The notes under the pieces: generated by a model
Told to the model about the DNA's origin: nothing
What the model saw: the letters and a program-made list of their open reading frames with translations, nothing else
Database searches by the model: none
Assembly: GCA_035557095.1 (NCBI GenBank)
Contig: DATMEB010000294.1
Location: 1 to 38,373 of the forward strand
From: JALZDI01 sp035557095
GTDB taxonomy: Bacteria; Actinomycetota; Actinomycetes; Propionibacteriales; Nocardioidaceae
Reading direction: 5' to 3'
DNA: 38,373 nt
Made by a program: the position numbers and the translations under genes
In this document: positions 1 to 6,983 of the stretch, one piece after another
Position numbering within the stretch: position 1 is the first letter of the stretch
How the letters are laid out: each line of letters begins with the position of its first letter

Positions 1-19
1 AGCGCCCGGCGCCCAGCCC

Positions 20-1594
20 TCAGTCGAGGTAGTCGCGCAGGACCTGGGACCGGGAGGGGTGCCGGAGCTTCGACATGGTCTTCGACTCGATCTGGCGGAT
101 GCGCTCACGCGTCACGCCGTAGACCTTGCCGATCTCGTCCAGCGTCTTGGGCTGACCGTCGGTCAGGCCGAACCGCATCGACACCACGCCGGCCTCGCGC
201 TCGGACAGGGTGTCGAGCACGGCGTGCAGCTGCTCCTGCAGCAGCGTGAACGACACGGCGTCGGCGGGGACGATCGCCTCGGAGTCCTCGATCAGGTCAC
301 CGAACTCGGAGTCGCCGTCCTCGCCGAGGGGGGTGTGCAGCGAGATCGGCTCCCGGCCGTACTTCTGCACCTCGATGACCTTCTCCGGGGTCATGTCGAG
401 CTCGATCGCCAGCTCCTCCGGCGTCGGCTCACGGCCGAGGTCCTGCAGCATCTGACGCTGCACACGGGCGAGCTTGTTGATGACCTCGACCATGTGCACC
501 GGGATACGGATGGTGCGGGCCTGGTCGGCCATGGCGCGGGTGATCGCCTGCCGGATCCACCAGGTGGCGTAGGTCGAGAACTTGTAGCCCTTGGTGTAGT
601 CGAACTTCTCGACGGCGCGGATCAGGCCGAGGTTGCCCTCCTGGATCAGGTCCAGGAACAGCATGCCGCGACCGGTGTAACGCTTGGCCAGCGACACGAC
701 CAGTCGCAGGTTGGCCTCGAGCAGGTGGTTCTTAGCGCGTCGCCCGTCCTCGGAGATCCACTCCAGCTCTTCGAACGTCTTTGCCGGGATCTTGCCGCCC
801 GCGGTGACCTTCTCGTCGGAGAACAGGCCCGCCTCGATCCGCTTGGCGAGCTCGACCTCCTGCTCGGCGTTGAGCAGGGGGACCTTGCCGATCTGCTTGA
901 GGTAGTCCTTGACCGGGTCGGCGGTGGCGCCTGCCACCATGACCTGCTGCTCGGGCTCGTCGGTGTCGTCGGCCGTCGAGAGGACGAACCCCTGGTTCTC
1001 GTCCTCCTTGAGCGTGGGGTCGGTGGCCAGGTCGCGCTCGAAGACCTCGTCGGGGATGTCCTCGAGCGTCTTCTTGTCGTTGGCGTCGACGACGGCGTTG
1101 GCGATCGCGCTGGCGGCCTTCTTGGACAGCTCGCCGGCCTTCTTCTCCGCGACCCTCTTGCCCGCGCTGGCCACCTCCTCGGGGGAGGCCTCGGGCGCAC
1201 CGCCCTTGGCTGCGGCCTTCTTCACCGGGGCCTTCTTCGCGGGGGCCTTGCCGGCGGGCTTGTCGGGCGCCTTCGCGGCGGACTTCTTCGACGGGGCCTT
1301 GGTGGAGGACTTCTTGGTCGCGGTCGCCGAGACAGTCGCACGGCGACTGGCAGCCGCAGTCACCTTCTTGGGGCCCGAAGCATCTGCGGCGGAAACCACG
1401 ACGGTCACTCCCTCCTTGCTCAGGAGCCTGAGCAGGGCTTTGCTCTGCGTGGGCGGAACTGCTGCCTGGTCACAGGCGGTACGAACTTCGTCGGCAGTCA
1501 CATTTCCGGTCTTCTTGCCTCGCTCGAACAACCCCTGTACTTCCGGGTGGCTGAGGGCGTCGACGGACAGCTTCCGAGACGTGCTGGACGACAC
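20..1594 (-). CDS. sigA: Principal RNA polymerase sigma factor (SigA/HrdB/RpoD type)
   Basis: Primary sigma-70 factor that directs RNA polymerase to housekeeping promoters. The 524-residue product has a Lys/Ala/Pro-rich N-terminal extension (about residues 75-130) typical of actinobacterial HrdB/SigA. Region 1.2 begins near residue 226 (DPVKDYLKQIGKVPLL). Region 2 follows, with the core-binding and -10 recognition block (NLRLVVSLAKRY, then YKFSTYATWWIRQAI). The region 4 helix-turn-helix lies near residue 480 (TLDEIGKVYGVTRERIRQIE). The GTG start has AGAGG six bases upstream and the next stop is close upstream. It is the larger of two sigma-70 genes here; the longer N-terminus and the standard ending RSQVLRDYLD mark it as the essential group 1 factor. 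The open frame on the opposite strand is a GC-rich shadow. Confidence 0.97.
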   Translation of the reverse strand: MSSSTSRKLSVDALSHPEVQGLFERGKKTGNVTADEVRTACDQAAVPPTQSKALLRLLSKEGVTVVVSAADASGPKKVTAAASRRATVSATATKKSSTKAPSKKSAAKAPDKPAGKAPAKKAPVKKAAAKGGAPEASPEEVASAGKRVAEKKAGELSKKAASAIANAVVDANDKKTLEDIPDEVFERDLATDPTLKEDENQGFVLSTADDTDEPEQQVMVAGATADPVKDYLKQIGKVPLLNAEQEVELAKRIEAGLFSDEKVTAGGKIPAKTFEELEWISEDGRRAKNHLLEANLRLVVSLAKRYTGRGMLFLDLIQEGNLGLIRAVEKFDYTKGYKFSTYATWWIRQAITRAMADQARTIRIPVHMVEVINKLARVQRQMLQDLGREPTPEELAIELDMTPEKVIEVQKYGREPISLHTPLGEDGDSEFGDLIEDSEAIVPADAVSFTLLQEQLHAVLDTLSEREAGVVSMRFGLTDGQPKTLDEIGKVYGVTRERIRQIESKTMSKLRHPSRSQVLRDYLD

Positions 1595-1723
1595 GTACGA
1601 CCTCTCGACTCTGGCGGAAAGAACGCGGCGCCACCAGGCGACAACCGCTGCAATAGATCATTGTGACACGTTCTCAAAGCCGGCCAAGGTCCGGACCCAC
1701 GCAGATCGTGGGCACGGCACGGC

Positions 1724-2290
1724 TCAGGCACGACTTCGAGCCTTCATCTCCTTCTTGAACGTACGTACCCGTTCAAGCGAGTCCGAGTCGACGACGTCCG
1801 CGACCGAGCGGAACGCCCCCTCGTCGCCGTAGCTGCCGGCCGCCTCGCGCCAGCCGTCGGGCTGGACGTCGAGCTGCTTGCCCACCAGGGCCACGAAGAT
1901 CTGCGACTTCTGCTTGCCGAACCCGGGCAGCACCTGCAGCCGCCGGAGCAGGTCACGTCCCGACGTCGCCTCGGTCCACAGCCGCGCGGTGTCGCCGTCG
2001 TACTCGTGCTGCACGTGCCGGGCCAGGTCCTGGATGCGCCCCGCCATCGAGCGTGGGTAGCGGTGCACGGCCGGGGGCACGGCGCACAAGGCGGCGAAGT
2101 CCTCCGGGTCGGCGGCCGCGATCTCGGCGGTGTCGAGCGACCCGAAGCGCTCCTTGACCTTCGCGGGCCCCATGAACGCGTGCTCCATCGGGAACTGCTG
2201 GTCCAGCAGCATGCCGCAGAGCAGGGCGAACGCTGAGCTCGACAGCACCTCGTCGGCGTCGGCGTCCTGGGCGATCTGGATCTTCGGCAC
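1724..2290 (-). CDS. HhH-GPD type base-excision DNA repair protein
   Basis: A 188-residue protein of the actinobacterial HhH-GPD base-excision repair family, related to endonuclease III and AlkA-type glycosylases. The helix-hairpin-helix is visible at about residues 113-140, with the LPGFGKQKSQIF hairpin followed by the conserved VGKQLDVQPDGW stretch. The N-terminal helical region carries SSSAFALLCGMLLDQQFPMEHAF, resembling the start of the glycosylase fold. The protein is shorter than EndoIII and no Fe-S cysteine cluster is visible. Its substrate lesion is unknown. The GTG start has a strong GGGGGAG ribosome site 6-7 bases upstream. It lies 21 bases downstream of the universal stress gene on the same strand, so the two are probably co-transcribed. 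Confidence 0.85.
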   Translation of the reverse strand: MPKIQIAQDADADEVLSSSAFALLCGMLLDQQFPMEHAFMGPAKVKERFGSLDTAEIAAADPEDFAALCAVPPAVHRYPRSMAGRIQDLARHVQHEYDGDTARLWTEATSGRDLLRRLQVLPGFGKQKSQIFVALVGKQLDVQPDGWREAAGSYGDEGAFRSVADVVDSDSLERVRTFKKEMKARSRA

Positions 2291-2311
2291 GTCGTACTCC
2301 CCCGTTCTCTG

Positions 2312-2716
2312 CTAGTCGACGGCCTTGACCGCGAGCACGGGGCAGGCGGCGTCGAGGAGCACCCGCTGGGCATTGCTGCCCAGGATGAGCTTGCCGACGG
2401 GTGAACGCCGGCGGAGCCCGATCACGATCAGCTCGGCGTCGAGCTCATCGGCCACGCCGAGCAGGTCCTCGGCCGGGTCCAGGCCGCGCACGAGCTGGCG
2501 TACCTCGTGCTCGACGCCCGCCTTGTCGAGCTCGTTACGGACCTCCTCGAGCTGGGTCTCGGACTCGATGGCGTCCTCCCGGCCGAACTCACGCCCACCC
2601 CGGTGCGAGTTGACCACGACGAGCCGCAGGTTGCGCAGTCGTGCCTCCTCGGCCGCCCGCCGCAGCGCCGCGCGGCCCTCGGCCTTGGGGACGTACCCGA
2701 CGACGATGCTGCCCAT
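2312..2716 (-). CDS. Universal stress protein (UspA family)
   Basis: A single-domain UspA-fold protein of 134 residues. It begins with the beta strand MGSIVVGYVP and ends with the nucleotide-binding signature around residues 100-115 (GLRRRSPVGKLILGSNAQ, the G-x2-G-x9-G-S type) followed by LLDAACPVLAVK. The motif suggests an ATP-binding rather than UspA-like non-binding member. The frame stays open upstream, but the ATG used here starts at the conserved first strand and is preceded by AGAGGAA at good spacing. It is the promoter-proximal gene of a probable two-gene operon with the HhH-GPD gene. The trigger and partner are not evident. Confidence 0.9.
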   Translation of the reverse strand: MGSIVVGYVPKAEGRAALRRAAEEARLRNLRLVVVNSHRGGREFGREDAIESETQLEEVRNELDKAGVEHEVRQLVRGLDPAEDLLGVADELDAELIVIGLRRRSPVGKLILGSNAQRVLLDAACPVLAVKAVD

Positions 2717-2751
2717 CAAGTCGTTCCTCTCTCGTGTGAGGTGCTGCACGA

Positions 2752-2775
2752 ACGCTACCCGACAGCAGCGCCCGT
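2752..2775 (-). promoter_or_regulatory. Candidate promoter of the universal stress / HhH-GPD operon
   Basis: Read on the minus strand, a TAGCGT -10 box (2752-2757) is preceded by CTGCAC about 16 bases upstream. This would give a leader of about 30 nucleotides before the stress-protein ATG. The -35 match is moderate, so this is a prediction from sequence only. Confidence 0.35.
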
Positions 2776-2831
2776 GCAGGCGCTGTGGACGGTGTGCGAC
2801 ACGAAGCCGTCCGGGCGAGCACGATGGGCGC

Positions 2832-3293
2832 GTGCCCGAAACGCTCCCCGCCCCGGTGGCCCATCCGCTTGCGCGCTGGCTGCGTGCGCGCGTGCTGTCG
2901 CTGCGTGACGCCACCGTGCGGCGCAGCTTCCCCGGCGCGGTCGAGCTGGTGGCGGCAGGCTCCCCGCCGGAACGGGCGCCGGTGTCGCGCTGGACGTACG
3001 ACCAGGAGCAGAGCGACCACGCCCTCCGGGTGGACGTACTGCTGCGGCTGCTCACCGACTGCGCGGCACGCGGGGTCACGCGCGTCAGCCTGGTGCACGT
3101 CCGGCCCGGTTGGCACGAAGCGGGCGACCTCGACCTTGGCTGGGCGGCAGCGAGCGGCACCGCCGCGGACATCAGCGGTGTGGCGGTCGACAGCGTGCTG
3201 CTGGTCAGCCGCTGGGGCTGGTACGACCTGGGCAGCGGCGAGGAGCGCTCATGGGCGCGTCCGCGGTCGCGTCGCCGCGGCGGTCCGGCGTGA
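2832..3293 (+). CDS. Conserved hypothetical protein, function not recognised
   Basis: A 153-residue protein that I do not recognise. The coding frame from GTG (2832) reads PETLPAPVAHPLARWLRARV and ends in an Arg-rich tail (RPRSRRRGG). The middle (about residues 60-135) looks like a compact alpha/beta domain: a helical segment RVDVLLRLLTDCAARGV, a strand VSLVHVRPGW, then DLDLGWAAA and a strand SVLLVSRWGWYDL. There is no signal peptide or membrane segment. The ribosome site is weak, so the start is uncertain. It diverges from the stress-protein gene and converges on the glutamate-cysteine-ligase-like gene; the stop codons of both convergent genes lie in the arms of one hairpin. Confidence 0.6.
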   Translation: MPETLPAPVAHPLARWLRARVLSLRDATVRRSFPGAVELVAAGSPPERAPVSRWTYDQEQSDHALRVDVLLRLLTDCAARGVTRVSLVHVRPGWHEAGDLDLGWAAASGTAADISGVAVDSVLLVSRWGWYDLGSGEERSWARPRSRRRGGPA

Positions 3294-3319
3294 CTCCCCC
3301 TGCCTGACGCGCGGAGTCA
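3291..3319. terminator. Hairpin joining the stop codons of two convergent genes
   Basis: TGACTCC (3291-3297) and GGAGTCA (3313-3319) form a perfect 7-bp inverted repeat with a 15-base spacer. The plus-strand stop TGA is the first three bases, and the minus-strand stop is the complement of the last three. No T-run follows, as is common in actinobacteria. It is a plausible bidirectional terminator. Confidence 0.4.
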
Positions 3320-4795
3320 GTCGACCGGCCAGGTGTGTACGGGCTCGTTGGAGTGCATGTGCACGCGGTAGCGCGTGACGACCTCACGCATCGCGTCGAG
3401 CCGGCTCATGCCCGACCCGTCGTGGGCGCGGTGGAAGGCTGCGGCCTGCCAGGTGGCGCCGTTGCGGCCGGACTTGCAGCGCTGCTCGATGATGCCGAGG
3501 AACCGGTCGCGCTCCTCCGTCGAGACACCCCACGCGGCCAGGCCCTCGTCGGCCATCGGCAGCAGCCGGCGCAGCACCAGCTCAGCGGCGGGCACGGAGC
3601 CGAGGCCGGGCCAGTACAGCTGGGCGTCGATGCCGTGCCGAGCGCCGTTGTGGAAGTTCTCCTCGGCGGCGCTGAACGACATCTGGCTCCAGAGCGGACG
3701 CTGCTGGCGCACGAGGTTGCGGACCAGCCCGAAGTACAGCGCCGCGTTGGCCAGCGTGTCGACGACCGTCGGGCCGGCCGGGAGCACGCGGTTCTCGACG
3801 CGGACGTGCGGGGTGTCGTGGACGACGTCGTAGACCGGCCGGTTCCAGCGATAGATCGTGCCGTTGTGCAGCCGCAGCTCGGGCAGGTGCGGGGTGTCGC
3901 CGCGGTCGAGTACGTCGACCGGGTCCTCCTCGTCGACGATCGGCAGCAGGGCCGGGAAGTAGCGGACGTTCTCCTCGAACAGGTCGAAGATCGAGTTGAC
4001 CCACCGCTCACCGAACCAGACCCGGGGCCGGACGCCCTGCGCCTTGAGCTCCTCGCTGCGGGTGTCGGTGGCCTGCTCGAACAGCGCGATCCGGGTCTCG
4101 CGCCACAGCTCCTTGCCGAACAGGAACGGCGAGTTGGCGCCGACGGCAAGCTGCACACCGGCGATCGCCTGCGAGGCGTTCCAGCACGCGGGGAAGTCGG
4201 CGGGGCTGACCTGCAGGTGCAGCTGGGTCGAGGTGCAGGCGGCCTCGGGGATGATCGTGTCGGCGGTGGCGGTGAGCCGCTCGAAGCCGTCGATGGCGAT
4301 CCGGATGTCCTCGCCGCGCGCGGCCATCATCTGCTCGTTCAGCAGCGCGTAGCGCGGGTTGGCCGAGATCGAGTCCGCGGCCATGTGCCCGGTGCGCAGC
4401 GTCGGCAGGATGCCCACCATCAGCATGTGCGCCCCCACCCGGCTGGCGCGTTCCTCGCCCTCGTTGAGGCTCTTGCGGATGTCCTCCTCGAACCCGGCGA
4501 CGCCCTCCTCGGAGAGCCGGCGAGGGGGGACGTTGATCTCGATGTTGAACTGGCCGAGCTCGGTCTGGAAGGCCGGGTCGGCGATCGCGTCGAGCGCCTC
4601 GGCGTTCTTCATCGCCGGGTCGCCCGCCTCGTCGATCAGGTTGAACTCGACCTCGAGGCCGACCATCGGGCGCTCCGCCTCGAACCGCGACTCACGCAGC
4701 ATCCGGGCGAACACGTCGAGGCAGCGGCGGACCTTCGCGCGGTAGCGAGTGCGGTCCTCACGGGAGAACTCGCGCTTGTCGACCTCCTGGCCCAT
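3317..4795 (-). CDS. Glutamate-cysteine ligase family 2-like protein (carboxylate-amine ligase fold)
   Basis: A 492-residue member of the GCS2 superfamily. The N-terminal motif GLEVEFNLI (about residues 46-54) supplies the metal-binding acidic residues of the fold. Further family-like blocks are QFNIEINVPPRRL, STQLHLQVSP and RVENRVLPAGPT. Family relatives ligate glutamate to an amine or cysteine with ATP, but many actinobacterial members are biochemically uncharacterised, and these bacteria normally make mycothiol rather than glutathione. The substrate is therefore not assigned. The ATG is chosen because AGGAGG lies just upstream; the frame remains open further 5' without a comparable site. 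The gene downstream of the DUF4192 gene starts after a 128-base gap, so it probably has its own promoter. Confidence 0.85.
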   Translation of the reverse strand: MGQEVDKREFSREDRTRYRAKVRRCLDVFARMLRESRFEAERPMVGLEVEFNLIDEAGDPAMKNAEALDAIADPAFQTELGQFNIEINVPPRRLSEEGVAGFEEDIRKSLNEGEERASRVGAHMLMVGILPTLRTGHMAADSISANPRYALLNEQMMAARGEDIRIAIDGFERLTATADTIIPEAACTSTQLHLQVSPADFPACWNASQAIAGVQLAVGANSPFLFGKELWRETRIALFEQATDTRSEELKAQGVRPRVWFGERWVNSIFDLFEENVRYFPALLPIVDEEDPVDVLDRGDTPHLPELRLHNGTIYRWNRPVYDVVHDTPHVRVENRVLPAGPTVVDTLANAALYFGLVRNLVRQQRPLWSQMSFSAAEENFHNGARHGIDAQLYWPGLGSVPAAELVLRRLLPMADEGLAAWGVSTEERDRFLGIIEQRCKSGRNGATWQAAAFHRAHDGSGMSRLDAMREVVTRYRVHMHSNEPVHTWPVD

Positions 4796-4923
4796 GACCC
4801 CTCCTCGGGCGATCGCTGCGGGCATGGCGCAGGTGTTCCACTGCCCATCCAACACTGTCCTACCCGTCGGCGGGCGCAAAACAGGCTGCGCGGTCCCGGC
4901 TGGCACGGATCGCCCATCCTGAG

Positions 4924-6003
4924 TCAGCAGGCGAAGCGCTCGATGTCCTCCAACGGAACCGGCTGCCAGACCGACGGCGACACCGCCTGCTCCAGCGACT
5001 GAACGATCAGCTCCGCCCAGGAGTACCCCGGGTCGGCCTCGAGCGCTCGTTCGACTGCGCACCAGGCCAGCGCACCGCTGCCGTGCAACCAGGCGGCGAA
5101 CGCGGCCAGGCACGCGACCGCCGGCTCGTACGGCGGGACCACGCGGCACAGCGCCTGCTGCCACAGCTCGAGGTGCCGGGAGGCGGTCGGCCGCGACATC
5201 ATCGACCAGGCGATGTCGCGCGCCGGCACCGCCGACACGCGGACGGCGAGCTCGGCGATCTCGCGATCGGTCAGCGCGCGTGGGTCGGCCAGCCAGTCCT
5301 GGACGAAGTCACGCACCCACGCCATCCCCGACCGCACGAGGGCCACACGGTCCGCACCTCCGCTCCCGACCTTGGCGGCGAGCTCGCTCTCGACGTGGGC
5401 GAACGCTCGTTGCATCGCCGCCAGACGCTGGCCGGACACCGGCGCGACCTGCGCGCGCAGTGCCTCGCGGTCGGGCAGCGCCACCTGGCCGCGTAGCACG
5501 TGCTCGGCGGCGAGCGGATGGTCCGACAGGTCGTACGGCGTGCCCTCGACCGGACAGCACGCCTTCGCGCAGGTGTAGCAGAACCAGCGCCGGTCGTCGC
5601 TTCGGTAGGCGTCGACCAGGCCGACCCCGGCGCGCTCGAGCCACTGCCGCAGCGTGTGCACCAGGGGTCCGGCGATCGCGTCATCGTCGGCGTACGCGAT
5701 CAGGAGCACCTCGTCGGCGTCGTGGTGCCGGAGGACCTCGACGAGGTAGCGGGCCACATCGGGAACGTTCGCCAGCGGTGGCAGGTCGACCCGCGCGGTG
5801 AAGCCGAACCGTCTCCGCGGGCCGTGGAGCGCCAGTGCCACCAGGCTCTGCCGGGGATGGAAGCCCAACCGGTACGGAACGACCGCGAGCAGGTCCTCGG
5901 GGTCGCGTGCCTTCAGCACGGACGGCTCCTGGGTCGGATCAGGGGTCGGGTCAGGGGACGGGTCAGCGTCGATGCGGGCGGCGGGCGGGTCGTCTGGGCT
6001 CAT
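4924..6003 (-). CDS. DUF4192 domain-containing protein
   Basis: A 359-residue cytoplasmic protein of the actinobacterial DUF4192 family, whose function is not established. Residues 13-24 are a Pro/Asp repeat (PSPDPTPDPT). The core starts near residue 28 with VLKARDPEDLLAVVPYRLGFHPRQSLVALAL, the hallmark opening of the family. A cysteine cluster at residues 142, 145, 149 and 150 (FCYTCAKACCPVEG) could bind a metal, although family members commonly vary there. The ATG at 6003 fits the family start but has no strong ribosome site. Encoded on the minus strand with no obvious operon partner upstream; the small membrane-protein operon starts divergently 157 bases away. Confidence 0.88.
   Translation of the reverse strand: MSPDDPPAARIDADPSPDPTPDPTQEPSVLKARDPEDLLAVVPYRLGFHPRQSLVALALHGPRRRFGFTARVDLPPLANVPDVARYLVEVLRHHDADEVLLIAYADDDAIAGPLVHTLRQWLERAGVGLVDAYRSDDRRWFCYTCAKACCPVEGTPYDLSDHPLAAEHVLRGQVALPDREALRAQVAPVSGQRLAAMQRAFAHVESELAAKVGSGGADRVALVRSGMAWVRDFVQDWLADPRALTDREIAELAVRVSAVPARDIAWSMMSRPTASRHLELWQQALCRVVPPYEPAVACLAAFAAWLHGSGALAWCAVERALEADPGYSWAELIVQSLEQAVSPSVWQPVPLEDIERFAC
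5931..5966. repeat. Three tandem 12-bp units in the DUF4192 gene
   Basis: Three consecutive near-identical 12-bp units (GGGTCGGATCAG, GGGTCGGGTCAG, GGGACGGGTCAG) encode the Pro-Asp-rich N-terminal repeat of the DUF4192 protein. They are in frame, so copy change would add or remove four residues without a frameshift. Confidence 0.8.
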
Positions 6004-6096
6004 GGGCTCACAGCCTGCCGTCGCGAGGCTCCGTCCCGGGCCCGGTCCGTGCGGCCTGTGCACAGCCCCGCGGACCCCGCGGCCTGTGGAGGGTTG

Positions 6097-6126
6097 TTGC
6101 ACCCAACCGCTCAAATACTTTAGCAT
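6097..6126 (+). promoter_or_regulatory. Candidate promoter of the membrane-protein / winged-helix operon
   Basis: TTGCAC (6097-6102) and TAGCAT (6121-6126) are separated by 18 bases, a good sigma-70 arrangement. The predicted transcript start near 6133 leaves a short leader with an AAGGAGA ribosome site before the ATG at 6160. The -10 box lies inside the palindrome at 6116-6136. Confidence 0.55.
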
Positions 6127-6136
6127 CTCTAAAGTA
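6116..6136. promoter_or_regulatory. Palindromic operator over the -10 box
   Basis: TACTTTAG (6116-6123) and CTAAAGTA (6129-6136) are perfect 8-bp inverted arms around a 5-base spacer. The element covers the -10 box of the promoter for the membrane protein and the small winged-helix regulator. The regulator encoded in the same operon is the obvious candidate ligand, giving autorepression; this is inference from position. Confidence 0.6.
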
Positions 6137-6159
6137 GTTCGCTGACGAAGGAGACAACC

Positions 6160-6597
6160 ATGACCGAGCCCAACACGCCCGACGCCGGAGCGACGCTGCG
6201 CGACGCCGAGCGGGCGCAGTCCCGCACCCGGGCCGCGACCCGCTGGTTCGCGGGCTACGCGCTGCTCCTGGGCCTCGCGGCCTTCGCCCTGGTCGTTGCG
6301 GTCGAGGTGTTCTTCCCCTCCGGCGCGACGCGCGTGGCCGCGGCAGCCGCCTGGGCGGTGGCGGTGGTCCTGCTCGGCTGGTGGGCGGACTCGCACGGCG
6401 CCTACCCACCGAGGGCGGGCCGCAGGCTGCTGGTCGCCACGGCGGTCTGGTTCGGCGCCTACCTCGTCCTGGTCGGCCCGCTCGTGCGCTGGCAGGCAGG
6501 GACCTCGCTGGGCTGGTGGGCGGCCGCCTCGGCGCTGCTGGCTTCGCCGTTCCTGGTGGTCGCCTGGGCAGGCTGGGCGGGGCGGCGGCGTTCGTGA
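6160..6597 (+). CDS. Small four-helix membrane protein
   Basis: A 145-residue integral membrane protein with four hydrophobic segments, at about residues 29-50, 58-76, 88-107 and 116-136, and a charged cytoplasmic-looking N-terminus (RDAERAQSRTRAATR). I recognise no enzymatic motif. The ATG is preceded by AAGGAGA at seven-base spacing. Its stop overlaps the GTG start of the following winged-helix regulator by four bases (GTGA), so the two are translationally coupled. This pairing of a small membrane protein with a single-domain winged-helix regulator recurs in actinobacteria, where the regulator probably controls its own operon; the membrane protein's role is unknown. Confidence 0.85.
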   Translation: MTEPNTPDAGATLRDAERAQSRTRAATRWFAGYALLLGLAAFALVVAVEVFFPSGATRVAAAAAWAVAVVLLGWWADSHGAYPPRAGRRLLVATAVWFGAYLVLVGPLVRWQAGTSLGWWAAASALLASPFLVVAWAGWAGRRRS

Positions 6598-6944
6598 CGC
6601 ACCCCCGGCACCGGCTGGACCCGGTCATCCACGCCCCCGCCAGGTTCTCGGTGATGGCGGCGCTGGTCGCGGCTGACCGGGTCGAGTTCCGGTTCATCCG
6701 CGACACCGTCGAGCTCACCGACTCCGCGCTGTCGCAGCACCTGACCAAGCTCGAGCAGGCCGGCTATGTGAAGGTCACCAAGGGCCAGGTCGGGCGCCGC
6801 CCGCGGACGTGGGTGTCCGCCACGCGCGCGGGTCGCGTCGCCTTCCACGACCATCTGGGCGTGCTCAACGAGCTGGCCGCCTCCCCGGCCGGCACCCAGG
6901 ACGGCGACGACGGGTCCGGCACCGGACTGCCCGGTTCGGCCTAG
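6594..6944 (+). CDS. Winged helix-turn-helix transcriptional regulator (HTH_34/MarR-like)
   Basis: A 116-residue single-domain regulator. The winged helix spans about residues 8-85: RFSVMAALVAADRVEFRFI, then the recognition helix LTDSALSQHLTKLEQAGYV, then a basic wing KVTKGQVGRRPRTWVSATRAG. The end is a low-complexity Gly/Asp tail. No ligand-binding domain is present, as in the HTH_34 group. The GTG start is set by the four-base overlap with the membrane-protein gene; the frame is open further upstream but that part only shadows the membrane gene. It probably binds the palindrome at 6116-6136 and represses its own operon. Confidence 0.85.
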   Translation: MTHPRHRLDPVIHAPARFSVMAALVAADRVEFRFIRDTVELTDSALSQHLTKLEQAGYVKVTKGQVGRRPRTWVSATRAGRVAFHDHLGVLNELAASPAGTQDGDDGSGTGLPGSA

Positions 6945-6983
6945 GGGGCGGGTGCCGCGGGTGCCGTGAGGCACGATGAGCGC

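Noticed and set aside
59..1666. Long open frame on the plus strand opposite sigA
   Set aside because: It is a codon-position shadow of a clear sigma factor gene; the composition is Leu/Val/Asp/Gly repeats without a family, typical of antisense frames in GC-rich DNA.
1595..1723. A promoter for sigA in the 129-base upstream region
   Set aside because: Several TTTGAG/TATTGC-like combinations are possible but none is convincing enough to place.
3335..5002. A 555-codon plus-strand frame opposite the glutamate-cysteine-ligase-like gene
   Set aside because: Low-complexity shadow of the real gene, with no ribosome site or recognisable domain.
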